Shown in pieces: positions 11,117 to 23,811 of a stretch of 64,000 nt of DNA. The notes under the pieces are model-generated. The model was not told the origin of the DNA and searched no databases. It saw only the letters and a program-made list of their open reading frames with translations. The translations under genes were made by a program, and so were the position numbers. Source of the DNA: Fennellomyces sp. T-0311 (lineage: Eukaryota > Mucoromycota > Mucoromycetes > Mucorales > Lichtheimiaceae); NCBI GenBank assembly GCA_025266875.1, contig JALLLT010000006.1, positions 124,001 through 188,000 of the forward strand, read 5' to 3'. Every line of letters begins with the position of its first letter. The stretch's first letter is position 1.

Positions 11117-14100
11117 GGTCTGTTGTGTGTAGTGGGATCCAATGCAAGATAGGAAGACGATGGCCGGAACGGGGAGAAACCAGAAGGTCGATTGAAAGAA
11201 AGGTAGACGTGTGTGATTAGTGAGGGAAAAGAGATGTACAAGGTGAACGCGAAATCAAAACACTATAGTGTGGAAAACTCGAATAAAGTCACACACGGAA
11301 TTCCCATTCAACTTGACTGACAGATCGATAACGAAGCACTCTCCGGTACCAATCGAAACAAGCCGCTCGGATATATTTCTATTCTGGCCGCAACACCGCT
11401 CTCTTCTGTTGTTATGGAGTTAAGGTGGAAACACCCGTGAGCCTGGCACCCATCGCCCTCTCGTCGTCTTTTTTCTTTGGTTACATAATCCTGTACCAAT
11501 GAGAAGCACAAGCGAAGTGATTCGGTCCGCTTAACTCGTATCACAGCCTTCAGTCCTACTTATACTTTTCTCGTGCTACATCAGTTGCAGCGCGATCAGC
11601 CTACTTGGTGTGTGTGTGTTTGTATCACTATAGAAACATCGTTCTAAAATGGTGCGGTTGTTATATCGCGAATGATGAAATTAAAGTAGGGCCCAGCTAA
11701 TTGCACTTTTCACGAACTATTTTTTTTATCGTCCATCCGAATGGGAATTGCATCGCGTGATGTATATATTGTCCACGGCTATTATTCCGAATCATAATCA
11801 AGAACTTGCTGCTTTCGAAAAACACTACGGCTACACTTGCCGCTTTCAATCCTACATGAGAAACTTCCCTGATCCCCATCCTGCAGCTCTCGAATTATTT
11901 CCTTCCCCCTTACTGAGTTCCGGTTTTTGCTCACGCAGTATCAAGTAGTTTTACCAATGATCACTTGTGGATGAGGATACTAACCAAAGGTTGCCAAGAA
12001 GTGCCACAAAGGATGTACTTTCTTCACCTGTGACCAGCAGAGTCATCAATCGCCGCATTGCATTATGCGCAACAATGTATTTTAGTTGGATAGGAGGTAT
12101 GTGCGCAATTGTGAATCCCTGGAAGAAGATCTACGTATTCCTAGTACGCAATGTCCTAAGACGACCGACAGATATATGAACTTGGCACGCTGTTAAATGG
12201 GCGACTAGATATCACTCCTGCAGGTTGTCCTGACATCCGAAGCTCGATGGAGATAAACCTCCTAATGATGTTGTCACCTTTGATTACGTTCCTTAACTTA
12301 CTGATAGAGAAAATACTACTACCATTTGTCATTATCCTTTTCAGATAGACGCGTATATCTGGTCAGCGTACGCCATCAAAGGATGCGTGCACAGTGTCGA
12401 TCTGAGCTTACGATGTATGTAGACAATGTAGCATACCGAGTGTTGTACCGAAGCAAATATGGTAAACGTAAGGAGGTGAGATAAAAACGGATTCGATACC
12501 CATTTTACATCTTCCTGGCCATCCAATGGTGTTACCAGCCTATTTAGAGTGGAACCATTGTGGCCACTTGATGTGCCAGCGTAAGGAAGTACAACACAAG
12601 CTTTTACAGCGTGTTCAGTGGATACTGAACCCTTACTTCCGGAGTAAAAACTATTAATCCCTGAGATTGAGGGAAAAGAAGGGAGGACGGAGATACGAAT
12701 CTCATTAGCTGGTGGACGACAGAGAGAGATTACATATGGCGGCTACTTATACTTGGTTATCTTGAAAACCAAAGCACAGAATCTGCAGCAATCATAGTGT
12801 GCGTATCTTCATTGGATGTAATAGTACTTGTCAAAAAGCCTATTTTTACGGTATGTGTGATTGTTTTAATTATCAGAGTTTAATGATGCTTAAATGTGCA
12901 TAATTATATTGTCGTTCTTCTCTGACTCAGCCACCATTCTAATGATCAGTAAATTCACCTCTACAGGTGCATGAACTTGACTGCGATCAATATATAATTA
13001 GGTGGCTACATGCACGACCAGAAAAAAAAACACATGTAGCCCCAATTTCTATTTGGAAGCCACCTTGTTTGAATATGGTGGTACAGTAACAAGACCATTC
13101 GAATGTATTTGCTCTCATAGACCATCAACATCGTTCCTTCTACCTATGTAAAGAAAAGTAACAATTGTGGTGCTTTTTATAACTCCTACTATTTTTGCTT
13201 TCTGCCAATTAGCTAGATACAAAGTGATGCAGAAGTTATTCCTCGTGCCACTACTTAAGCTTTTTGTACCTAGTGAGACTGAAAAGCTTTTTGTGTGACA
13301 TAAACTTACAACTCGATCAGATTACCGCTTGTGTCGCCTGAAAAACTTCGCTGACTTTTTGTGCTGGTGAGTAAAACGTACAAATATGTATCCTTGGGAA
13401 AAAAAAGGTATATATTTATGTATGATGACAGGGTGACATACACGATAATCTCACCCATCTTGTATGCAAATCGCGTCATTACTATTCAATATGTAATAAG
13501 TTGTACCAACTTGAATCAGTTTCTTCTTAGGGGTTATTTTAGCTACAAAACGGAAAATGATCACGCTTTCTCATTATATAACATTAAGAAAAGTTTCAAA
13601 GTAGCTGATCAAAGAATCATCAGCATTATGAACTTTTTTTTCTATTCATTAGAGTAGAATAAGAGTCAATGCAAGTTTGCCGAATCCTGGATCTAGCTCC
13701 ATATCACATGGAATTTAAGGAGTATCAGCGGTGTGCACAGTTTAATAGACTAAACCAAAGATAATTCATACGTGTCACAAGGCACCCTCGAAAAACTTTT
13801 TGACAAATTGCATCAAAGAGCTTATTTTATGATATCTTTTTCATGCGCCATGTTTTGTACTTGTCGGGAACGTTTCACCTTGTGGCAAACTTTGGATTTT
13901 ATACAAAATCATCAGGTTTGTGTAAGGCGAGGGAGAATTCGCACACGCAGATCAACACGGAGGAACGAAAAGTCTCATTTTCTGCGTCAGTAACTTATTC
14001 TATAGTTATCATGTTGCATCAGCAATGGGTAAATCCTTACTCATACACGAACTCTGCATATACATATACTCGGCTATCTGCTTCGCGGAAAGCAATTAAA

Positions 14101-14568
14101 AAACCGTGTTTGAATGCGGGAATCCGCATCTCCATCAGCTTTGCCATTGTTGCCGTGCGGTGCCGTGTATTTTCGTCAGGTTGCTACATGAAATAAGCCT
14201 TTTCCAGAAAGAACCTTTTAACTTTTTCCAATAAAAGGAGATTCCCAATGACGTATGCATTACTTTGGGTGCCGCAGATTATAATACTTATAAGCATTGT
14301 TGTTGGGGGATACGGGTGTCTGTGGGGGGGGGAGTCAAATATACAATTCTGCAAGGTTGGGGATTGGGGGTAGGACCACGCGGCGTTTGGGTGTTAGGAA
14401 AAATATACACATGGCCCTAATTTGTGTTATCCTGGGAAAAAGAACAAGGGCAATTCTGTAAAATGGATTCTGTGTTCCCGTGTGCTGTGGTAAAATAATT
14501 TTGGTGCGTGAGTATGAGTGATGTTTGGGTATTTTTATACAAAAAGGAAGGGAAAAGGGAAAAAATGT
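11117..14568. other. Gene-poor region of about 3.4 kb
   Basis: No reading frame here shows a recognisable domain, and apparent frames are short and rich in rare residues. There is a modest inverted repeat near 13003-13062 (ggctacatg / catgtagcc) and a G-rich tract at 14303-14376. The region is AT-rich elsewhere and looks like decayed sequence. I see no tRNA or rRNA. Confidence 0.5.
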
Positions 14569-15521
14569 TCAAATGAATTGGAGTTGATCCGCGATTTCTT
14601 GCTTGGTAAAACCAGCGTCCATGAGATTCTTGACCAACTCGGCCTTGGCGCGGATGCGTCGAGTACGTTCTTGTTCAATTAATAACTGTTCCCGTTCCAA
14701 TCTTTTTTCGCGTAGAAACTCGAGCATGTCCTGTGATCGCTTCATTCGTCCAGCCTCTTTCTCTCGCGTGACCTGGAGCAGCGATTCGGCAAGCACTGCG
14801 TCATAGCGTTTATCCGTAGCGGGCGTTGCTCTGGTGACAGGTGTGAAGCGTGGCTGCTTTGCGGTTGAGTTGAGGAGATGGCTGTCACTCATGCGTCGAC
14901 GTCGTCTGCTCACAGCTGTAGGTAATGATGATTCTTCTTCACTATCGTCACGATCGGATGGTTTTTCTTCTTCGTCCATGATGCTGCTGATGGACATGGG
15001 CCAGGAGGGCGAAGTTCGAAAGTTGCCAAAGCTTCCGTGCAGAGAATCCCAGTACGGAAAGCGCTTCAAAATCTCCTCTAAACCAAGTTCATAAAAGAAG
15101 GTTTCGAAGGTCGGATTTATGATACAGAAATAATACGGCTCATCAAATGGCATCCAGTTTTATTACCATGAACGATCTCTTCTTTAGCACCCGCCTGACG
15201 TAGCCTTTTGCCTTCAGTGTCATTCCATTCTCGCGCTGTCCTATAGTTGCTTTGCAGCGTTGAAATCTTACTGGCCACGTCTTTGGGGAGCCGATGGTAT
15301 ATCCCAACCTGTCGCATGCGTTCAATGATTTCTTCTAACAGCAACTTTTTCGGCGTCCTCTCGCTGTTGTTGTCGCCCCCTCGCCATTTTGAATAATTGG
15401 CTTTGTCTGAGAGCCAGCTAACGAGGACGTCCATTGACGACATGCCGCCGTTGACTCCATCTTTGAGCCAACTTTTGTACGGCTTTTTGCCTTTTGTTAC
15501 TGTTGCTGTAAGCGTTGTCAT
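14569..15521 (-). CDS. Myb/SANT-like DNA-binding-domain protein
   Basis: Two exons, 15521-15167 and 15077-14569, give 287 residues. The N-terminal ~130 residues have the layout of a Myb/SANT-like domain: SWLKDGVNGG, then a W-rich helix, KKLLLEEIIERM, KDVASKISTLQSNYR, AREWNDTEGKRL, and after the intron EEILKRFPYWDSL. The middle is acidic and serine-rich. The C-terminal 90 residues form a long charged helix (EFLREKRLEREQLLIEQER) that may be a coiled coil. Proteins of this build are often expanded in Mucoromycota and some derive from Harbinger-type transposon proteins; whether this is a transcription factor or domesticated is inference. The junction is supported by the motif continuing across it. 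Confidence 0.75.
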
Positions 15522-16249
15522 TGGAGTTTGTGAGAGAAAATAGAGAAGAAAAAAGAGAGATTCTGCAACGAGAAAAAAATATTGTGCAAAATAACTTTAT
15601 ATTCTTTCCAATCAAATCTGTGGGGGGGCGCAATGTCATGCATGCTACTTTTTTACTCTCCCACAATATGGAACACCAATCAGCGCCAATGTGGGACAAG
15701 CGTTTTTTCCCTTCCGCTTAACTTTCGACCAAAAAGAGGGTCAGATCAAGTAAATACCGTTTTCCAAGCCTCATTGTGATTTTATATGTACGTGCCTGGA
15801 CCATGGGTCCAGACATGCGCCCATCCACACAACAAAAATCCTCCCCCGTATTGGGGGTGTGGGGAACTTTGTATGAGGCTAGCCCTTTTTCATCATATTT
15901 GGAGCTTGTCCCACTTGCTAGCTGTTTTTGGATCAACCAACTTCTTTTTGACCCTTCTTTTTCTTCGGCAAAATTGTGAACAGAAGTTAGGTGCGCCGCA
16001 AAAGATGGCGCGTCGATATGCCAACTAAGCCCAGTTAACATTTTACAACCACAGGCACTCTACTTCCTTTTATGAATAAAAAGAGCGCTAAAGCTGATAG
16101 ATTATAAAAAGGGAGACATTTTCTTTTACCGTTGCAATCCTGTTTTCTGAATCAGTTTCAGAAATTCCTCTTTTTTGACAATATTGCTCAAAAAATCTGC
16201 TATTCAGTCAACTCTTCTCTTCATCTTCTCTAAACTATCGGAGGTACTG
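15522..16249. other. Divergent intergenic region with TATA-like element for the RBR gene
   Basis: About 730 bp between the divergent Myb/SANT-like and RBR genes. TATAAAAA at 16103-16110 lies about 145 bp upstream of the RBR start codon and could position its transcript. The rest is pyrimidine-rich stretches with no gene that I can support. Confidence 0.45.
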
Positions 16250-17317
16250 ATGAAAGGCACCGAGAAAGTCGAATGCTGCATCTGTTTGGAAACTCTGGTG
16301 AAGTACACCCGTTTCAGTCCTGTGGCATCATCCTCGTCGCGTCCCCCACCACCCCCACCAAGAGCGTGGCAGGTCAATCTTGTTCATTCAGCAGGATGTA
16401 ACCATTACATTTGCAAACATTGTTTGGAGCGATATTTGAACGAGTACTTGAACGATCATCATGATTCTTACGATAAAATTCAATGTCCTTACCTCGGTTG
16501 CAAACGAACCTATATTGCCGAAAGGATTGTCGGCCAGGTCATGCCAAACAGAGCAGCCCATGATCGTTGGTGGCTCAAGGTCTATGAAAAAACAGTAATG
16601 GACAGTATCGTGAGTATGCTTCTAACATTGTCCATGTGACCCAAAGCATTGACAGCCAAATTATTTGTTACAAAAGGGTTATTGCCCCTATCGGGATTGT
16701 CAAGGTGTATTTGAGTTGCCACATCAGGCTCCCGAGACAGAACATGTTCCCAGGTTCGCGGAATGTGTCGAATGTCATCGCGGTATCTGTATGAGTTGTC
16801 AGAACCAGTGGCACCCAGGTAATGGAATAAATAGAGTATTTGTTTTTCCGAACTGATGAATTCATTATTCCCCAGATCGTCCATGTTTGGATGGCCGCTC
16901 AGCAACCCCAACGTGGCAATTCTCCCAAAGATACCATGAGCAAAGAGAAAATAACAGAAAGAAGCTCACACGAAAGAACTCATTGGACGCTCGTCGACTG
17001 GCAGACAGTAAAAACTGGACTCGCTGTCCAAAGTGTAAGCAGATGGTGGAAAAAGCAGTAAGTGGCATGACTTTTAAGGCGTGAAACTTGTTATTAACAT
17101 TCCATAAACAGGATGGCTGTAGCACAGTCAAGTGCAGATGCGGCGCTTTGTTGTAAGTTTACAGATCAGAATATGACACCGGATTCTGACTAATTTTATG
17201 CCTAGTTGCTTTAATTGCGGCTCTTATTCCAATGACCACACCTGCACTAAGCAGTGCCACAAACTAAGCAGAGAGCAGCTTCGAGCACTACGGCAGCCCA
17301 TGTTCATGTACAACTGA
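16250..17317 (+). CDS. RBR-type (RING-IBR-RING) E3 ubiquitin ligase
   Basis: Five exons, 16250-16609, 16677-16818, 16876-17057, 17112-17152 and 17206-17317, give 278 residues. RING1 begins CCICLE and continues with C-N-H-Y-I-C-K-H-C and CPYLGC. The IBR has CPYRDCQG, CVECHRGICMSC and a closing Trp-His-Pro. RING2 is CPKCKQMVEKADGCSTVKCRCG followed by FCFNCG; the cysteine in DGCS is where the thioester-forming cysteine sits in this class. RBR ligases accept ubiquitin on this cysteine before passing it to substrate. The protein has little beyond the three rings plus a Pro-rich loop inside RING1 (residues about 30-38), so the substrate is not predictable. Earlier non-ATG frame extension was ignored. 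Confidence 0.88.
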
Positions 17318-18073
17318 CCATCTCACATCGCAATATATCCTGCCATCTCTATGATGTCTCTTTCCTTGCTCGTTTCCTCCTCCATGTCGTCCTACGCATC
17401 CATTTTGCTAAACAATAATAATACAGATATTCACTTGTGACCGTTTTGATCATGGTATGATCACGTGTGCCTTTCTTTATACGGTTGTCATGGGGGACAG
17501 TGCTTATCACTCCTCTTCTTTCCATACCGTTGGGTCCAGGCTGCAAAGCATTGCTAACATAACAATTAGCAGTTCCGCGGACAAATGTATCATACAGGTA
17601 AACCTCCCCCGAAACTATAACATGGACGCCTTTTCTGTACATGTGTGCACTCCTACTTAAAAAAACAGAGTTGCGTCTTATGAATTATACAAAAGGAATA
17701 TTCTTACTTTCAAGTCTGTTTTGGCATTTATGCAGACTAAATAATTAAATAAGAAATATTACTTAGAGAGTCCAAATAACTGGGTGTACATAGTTCTTGA
17801 TGAGTAAATATTCTTTTTCAAAGGAGTATGTACGTTAAGCTTTGTTCGGATCACGAAAGTTATATGCACATCATGGCCTTGAAAAGCATTCCATTTCGTG
17901 CCAAAAAGTCGGATCCTGTATACTGCAGAGTTATATACATCTTTTGCATCAGATAAAGAAAAATCCTGCATGATCCACAAGAGACCATGTAACGTTGGAA
18001 AAACAATGTGGTCGTATGATTTAATCTTGCATTTTAAGAATTCCAGAATGGAAAAAACTCGTTGATCAGCTCG
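17318..18073. other. Intergenic, 3' sides of RBR gene and FAD pseudogene
   Basis: About 750 bp between two converging genes. AT-rich, with no supported gene or RNA. Confidence 0.5.
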
Positions 18074-19328
18074 TCAAGTATGAATATGGGCAGCAATCGC
18101 ATTTATCATGGCAATGATGCCGGAGCGAGATCCATGCAAAATATCTGCAGTTACATGCGCCTCGAAAACTGCTTTACAACCCCGAGGTACCAGCGCTTTT
18201 TTGCCCTTAAAAACATCAGCACATAGTAATCCCAACATCGCTGCATCCTGTACAGCATGATTTCCACCTATGCATAGGTGCTATTGAGTAAAGTAAAATA
18301 GCAGCATTTCGTTCTAGAAAAAAAAAGGCACAAACCATTTCCGCTATAATGAGTTAAGGTGTGTGCCGCGTCACCAATCAATACGACTGGTCCTCGATAG
18401 TTTTCAAGGAGTGATGCGGCGATCGCTCTCTAATATGTAATGGCGTCACTGGGGTACCTTTAGGAGTATCTATCACCAATTGCTCCAACGTTTTTTCATA
18501 TTGAGCCTTGCGGACCCAATCTTTGGCTTGCTGAAGTCGTTCTGCATCGGTTCCCAGTAATGGATCATCGGATGCACATGAAATGCTCCATAGGGTATCA
18601 AACGGCTCATCTCTGGAAAGGTCCACATCGGTGAGCGAAGAAAAAAGACAAGTTGTATGCTCTGGATCACTATCAGAATTTGCTATGGCTGTCATGTAAG
18701 CTGACGAAAAGCGTTCTTCGATCTGCTTGCGTAAATCGTTGCCGATCCAATATGAGCATGCCAAGACACGCACTGGATAACTGATGGTTGTTTTTTCAAA
18801 CTCATCTGGTCCAATAAGTTGACGACAAACACGCGAGTTAACGCCATCCGCACCGACAACGACACTTCCACACGCCACGGTGCCATCTGTAAAAGTCACT
18901 TGAACGCCATCATCCATCAATTCGTATGACTCAAATGCTTTGTTCCACGTGACACTGATATCTTGCATAAGCCAATCACGAAGTCGCTTACGGTTTAACC
19001 GAATAGCGTCTCCATCGGAGGCCGTGCCAATCGTTACTTTACGTTCATCCGAGTTACCATCCACTAGAGCAAATGGTGCTGCCTGTGGATTTTTGGGATT
19101 CACGGCTGCAGCAGGGCGCAGAGTTGCAAATTTGATGGGATCCATGGCGTTTCGTAAGGTATTGAGCGAAAAGTGCAGGGTCAACGACCAGCCTTGAGGG
19201 CGGATTTCTCGGGAAATATCGCGTTCGAATATTTGGAATGGAACACCATGGTACTGTAATACATTGGCTAAGGATAATCCAGAGATCCCGGCACCGATAA
19301 TAAGTACACGCTTGTTGCCAACCGTCAT
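18074..19328 (-). pseudogene. Decaying FAD-dependent monooxygenase (copy 1 of a tandem pair)
   Basis: The first part (19328 to about 18425) encodes a PHBH-type flavoprotein: GAGISGLSL for the ADP moiety, and VVGADGVNSRVC as the DG motif. Compared with its neighbour copy at 19910-21218, one base is missing just after the ERSP block (around 18420). This throws the frame to a stop at 18380-18378. In the shifted frame the family's flavin motif continues (YRGPVVLIGDAAHT), and the same intron is present (18335-18268), leading to a second exon, 18267-18074. That exon is about 13 residues shorter inside and ends early compared with the intact copy. Frameshift plus shortening suggests a gene losing function; a sequencing error at one base cannot be excluded. 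Confidence 0.7.
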
Positions 19329-19909
19329 AATAATCTAGTCTGCGTTACGCTCTATTTATATCAAAATTTCCCGACGGACTGCACAATATTATTTTGACTT
19401 TTATGTTCTTCCGAACGCTAACTGCACATGAAGTAGCCACTTGATACATTAATGATCATTTTTCTATAACCCGATTGGCATGTAATTCCTAAAGTTCTGA
19501 CATGTGTATGCTCATTATTCATTTTGTGAACCCGTCTGAAACTGTAGAGCATATGTATCACAGATCAAAACTCGTATTTGCAGAAGGCGCGGGCCCATTG
19601 TGGCACATAAAGCTTAGCATTATCATATGTACGTTCAGACAATAGAGTTATTGCAGAATTGTTCTAACGCTATGACTGGACAATTACTGGCGTATTGAAC
19701 AATTTAAAGCTGATATCGTTGATTCTAAGCAAGCAATACTGGTTTTAATCAAGCGTTATTGTTCCTAGGCAAGTACTACTGGCTAATCACGTGCCATCAT
19801 TCTTTATAAGCATTACATAGAGTTTACTTTCAATGGAAATAATGTGATAACTATAATGTCATTTGGAAATGATCTTGTGATAGTATAAATTTAGCAGAAT
19901 ACAGAGATT
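19329..19909. other. Spacer between tandem FAD monooxygenase copies
   Basis: About 580 bp, AT-rich. It serves as the upstream region of copy 1 and the 3' region of copy 2. No gene or RNA seen. Confidence 0.5.
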
Positions 19910-21218
19910 TTATATTTTGCCCTCCTCCTTAAGCTTTTGGGCCTGTTCTCTAATGCGATCAGCAGCAGCATTGATATATCCAACGACGGTAGCGCGTGAT
20001 CCGTGGAAAAGTTCCGCTGCCTCATGTGACTCAGCAACTGCCTTGCGACCTCGAGGCGACATCTCTGAGTAATACTCATTCAAAGCATCTTCCAATACCT
20101 TTTTACCGCTGTAGACATCTTTAATCAACATTCCCAATAAGGCTGCATCGTGAACCCCGTGATTTGCACCTATGTAAGAGGTTAGTAATCTACACGGGCT
20201 ATTTTCGGATGTAAAAAATACCTTCACCGCGATATTGGGTCATAGTGTGAGCAGCATCACCAATCAAGATAACTGGGCCACGGTAGGTATCCAAAAAAGC
20301 TGGAGGAGATCGCTCTCTGATTCGGATAGGATAGACTGGAGCGTCGTTGGGTGATTCCTCAACCAAACGAGCCAACGATCTGTGGAATTGTGCCTTGCGA
20401 GTCCAATCCTTGGCTTGCTGGACACGTTCTGCATCCGTTTCATACACTGGTCCTTGATGCTTGCAAGAGATACTCCATAACATCTGATAAGGCTTGTCTT
20501 TTGAGAGATCAATGTCCATGAGAGATACAAAGAGGCAGGTGGTAAACTTGGAATCATCCGTATCAGCAGCAATGGCAATGAAATGGGAAGGGGAAAACCG
20601 TTCTGCGATTTCCTTGCGATATTCCTCACTGATCCAATAAGAACTAGCCATGACAGCCAACGGATTGGGGACCGTAAGTTTTTCAAACTCTTCAGAGCCA
20701 ATAAGTTGCTCGCAGACGCGCGAGTTTACACCATCCGCACCGATCAAAATACTGCCACGCTCCGTTGATCCATCCATAAACGTAACCTGAACACCATCAT
20801 CATTGACCGTGTACGAGTCGAGTTGCTTGTCCCATTCAACATCAATACCATCCATAAGCCAGTCTCGGAAACGCTTGCGGTTGACGCGGAAGACATCAAC
20901 ATTGGGAGGCCCTTCGATCACTGCCTTGCGTTCGCCACTATTACCGTCAATTAAACCAAACGCGCTCTTGCGTGGGTTTTCAGGATCAACGGCCGCAGTG
21001 GAGCCCAAAGTTGAGTATTTGACAGGGTCCATGGCATTCTTCAAGCTCCAAAGGCAAAAGTGAAGGCTGAGGGAGAAACCTTGGGATCGATCCACATCTG
21101 AAGCATCGCGTTCAAACACTTTGAAGGGTACTCCTTGATGTTTCAAGACATTGGCAAGAGCTAAGCCAGTCAAACCGCCACCAACGATAAGAACCTTCTT
21201 CTTGTTGTCAAAAGTCAT
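19910..21218 (-). CDS. FAD-dependent monooxygenase (PHBH-type), intact tandem copy
   Basis: Two exons, 21218-20222 and 20169-19910, give 418 residues. The N-terminal GGGLTGLALANVLKHQG is the FAD-binding Rossmann turn. LIGADGVNSRVC is the DG motif shared by NADPH and flavin contacts, and VILIGDAAHTMTQYRGEGAN is the GD motif at the intron junction. The C-terminal segment is helical and charged. Enzymes of this class hydroxylate aromatic or polyketide-like substrates with NAD(P)H and oxygen; nothing here identifies the substrate, and there is no nearby biosynthetic cluster. The next gene downstream is a paralog carrying a frameshift (18074-19328), so the pair arose by tandem duplication. Confidence 0.88.
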
Positions 21219-21417
21219 TGTTTTTGTTGTTTCTTTGAAAAGAGTGATCTAACGATATGAGTTTAAACTTTTCGGGACTTTTATATCCGGATACCGGGCG
21301 GAACAGATGGGCTGACTTCTTTGCTTTTTGACTCACAGATTACCGAAGGAGCCAAGATTTGTTTTCGTACGTACGGAGAGAGCCAAGATGCTTAGCCACG
21401 TTAGGAACGTAATACAA

Positions 21418-21641
21418 GGTCCTCACAAGGTGCGAATTTGCGCCGCTGAGAATAAATTGAGGTTGACCAAAAAAGGAATTGATACTACTTTTGGTAAACA
21501 AGAAAAAACGGGGTCGACCTCGTTTTTTTCCTCTGGCATATCTCGATTGATTTTTCTTGATTACCAAAAGTAGTATCAATTCCTTTTCTGGTCAACCTCA
21601 ATTTATTCTCAGCGGCGTTAATTCGTCACCTTGTGAGGACC
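21418..21641. repeat. Foldback inverted repeat, about 224 bp (MITE-like)
   Basis: Left arm 21418-21508 and right arm 21551-21641 are near-perfect reverse complements over about 90 bp. They share GGTCCTCACAAGGTG at the outer ends and a long block around CAATTTATTCTCAGCGGCG. The loop itself contains a second small palindrome (around GGTCGACC, 21510-21520). There is no coding capacity. I could not identify a clear target duplication; the outside flanks share only short TA-containing sequence. Confidence 0.75.
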
Positions 21642-21699
21642 TACATAAGCCAATTATGTAAAAACCCATTTTTAGTATTATTCTAAAATAGGAATCTGT

Positions 21700-23811
21700 C
21701 TATGCAAAAAAGAACGAAGAAAGAACAAGTAAAGCACTGAATGAGAATAAGGGATATGTAGTTGCAGCACCAGCAGTACGATAATGGTCGTCATCAGCAG
21801 CATGAGGGTCTTCTTGATTGGGGGAAAGCTGGGCTTCATGGACCACTTCGTCGCTTTCCTTGTGCGCGCTGGCATCATAGGAGCTGGGATCGTTTCCTTT
21901 CCTGTTATCCACTGCTGCCGCACGCATTACACCGTTGCCAGGATACAGTTGTTCCAAGTTTTCTTCAAGGTTTTCAGGTTCTGTTAATAGACGCCAAGCA
22001 AATGATGATTTGAGTTGACCGCGTGGGCAATTCTTGTTACAAGTATGATAGCAATCATCTTCGGGCCAAGCAGGTGGTGCACTTGCGTTAGGATGTGTCC
22101 AACCCAAATCCAACTCACAGTCTGTGAACGGCTCAAATTTTTCCGCTCCGTAATAATCGATCAACCCCGCAATCGCACCTAACAACGCACATTGTCAGAA
22201 TATATCCATATATAGCCAATTATTGGGATTTTTTTTTACCTGTCCACGCGGCGTTGTAGTCTTGTGTCACTTCAGAAAATTCATAGTTGGATCGGTCATC
22301 ATGGTAAGTATCGTCGACATTGGGTCCTCCTTCGACGGCACCGTACAAAATGAAGCGTTGCTTGGTCTTACTTTCCGTGAAATCACTCTCAACTTCATCT
22401 TGTTGACGACCGCGCATCGGGTAATCAATGAAAGAGTTGTATGACGATTTATGGTAAGGCTTGCTCGGATAATTTTCGCCGAAGCCGACAACCCAACTGT
22501 ATCCGTAATCGCCAAGCGCATAATTGATTTGTTGAATGGCAAATGATGTCAGGGCCTTGCCTTCAACTGTCTCGTATCCGATCGTTTTGGCAAACGCCAT
22601 CATCAAGAAGGCAACATTGCCTGAATAACCGACGGAACCCCAGTGATCAATGTACGCCAAGCCACGTGGAGTGAATTGTACAATTTGTTCGTCACTTGGC
22701 AGGAACTGGTTAAAGTACATCATCGCGTTCTTGTAGAATTGCTGGTCTTTGGTAAGATGATAAAGAAGAATATGTGTACCAGCTCCCTTTTCGTCCCACG
22801 AATACTCGTACCAAGAATCTTCGTTCATGGTATAGTATTTCTTGGCGTCTTGGAGATAATGATCTTCCTTGGTCGCGGCATAGAGCCAAGCAGCGCTCCA
22901 TCCCAATTCATCTTCGTATCGGGTTGATGGGTACCAGAATGTGGCCCATTCAAATGCATTGTCTTTGGATGTCACGTAACTACCCTTGTGCTCGGTAGCG
23001 AACCGGTATAACCGCTTGGCACGATCAAGAAGATCATCGGCATATGTGGCATTGTACTTTCTCCAGGCGATTGATGTGGCAGCCAGCGCTGCGCTATACT
23101 CGCCAACAATTTCGGACGATGGGTTGTCGGGTGTGATATAGTACGCTTTGTGAGGTAGACCGCTTGGTACCCATTGTTCATACTCCTCGGGCGGTCCCCA
23201 ATAGTTAAAGTCAACATCCAGTTCGATCAGTTTTGAGATAGGACCCAAGGATGCAGTGCCCAATTGACCGACGATATGGGTATCGTTATAGTGACAGTTG
23301 GTCAAATAGTCTGGAACAGAATATATGAGATCGGGAAATAAACTTCCATGTTAAAAGTAACCATTTTACCTGCACCCCACTTAATTAACTCGAGACCTTC
23401 AGCCAATTCATCGACAGAATTCATGGCGTCTTCAAACATGACAATGTTGAAGGCAAGCTGGGTTGCTGTCCAACCGTAGGGCAAACCCCATTTCATGGTA
23501 TTAGCGGCTTCGTACCAACCACGGGACAAGTCCTCGTTAAAGTCACCGACGCACATCTTGCATGAATCACCGCGCCAGGCCATGCGCTGGTAAGGTAAAA
23601 TACCCGACTTCTGCGCATGATAGAATAGGTAACTCTTGTGCAGGACTTCGGCGTAATTGTATTTAGCCGTGTCTGGGGCAACATATTTTGACTTGGAAGG
23701 TGGGATTGGTGGTGTCATCAAGGGGCTCGTCATATCTTCTTCTCCCACTGCAGGTTGCCATAGCAAACTTGTTGCTGCGGCAACAAGACCACAGGCTTTG
23801 AAAATCAACAT
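21700..23811 (-). CDS. GH9-family glycoside hydrolase-like protein, GPI-anchor type, altered active site
   Basis: Three exons, 23811-23370, 23310-22240 and 22178-21700, give 663 residues. A signal peptide (MLIFKACGLVAAATSLLW) precedes YNYAEVLHKSYLFYHAQKSG and MAWRGDS, the start of the GH9 (alpha/alpha)6 barrel. The C-terminal barrel motifs are present: VVGFGENYPSKPYHKSS, and SEVTQDYNAAW with Glu494 in the position of the general acid. Where active cellulases have DAGD (two aspartates holding the nucleophilic water), this protein has EAAN at residues 101-104. The tail ends in a hydrophobic segment after a Ser/Thr/Asp region, as in GPI-anchored proteins. GH9 enzymes cut beta-1,4-glucans; this one may be inactive, have another activity, or act on the cell wall. 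It lies about 100 bp behind the RING gene on the same strand. Confidence 0.88.
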
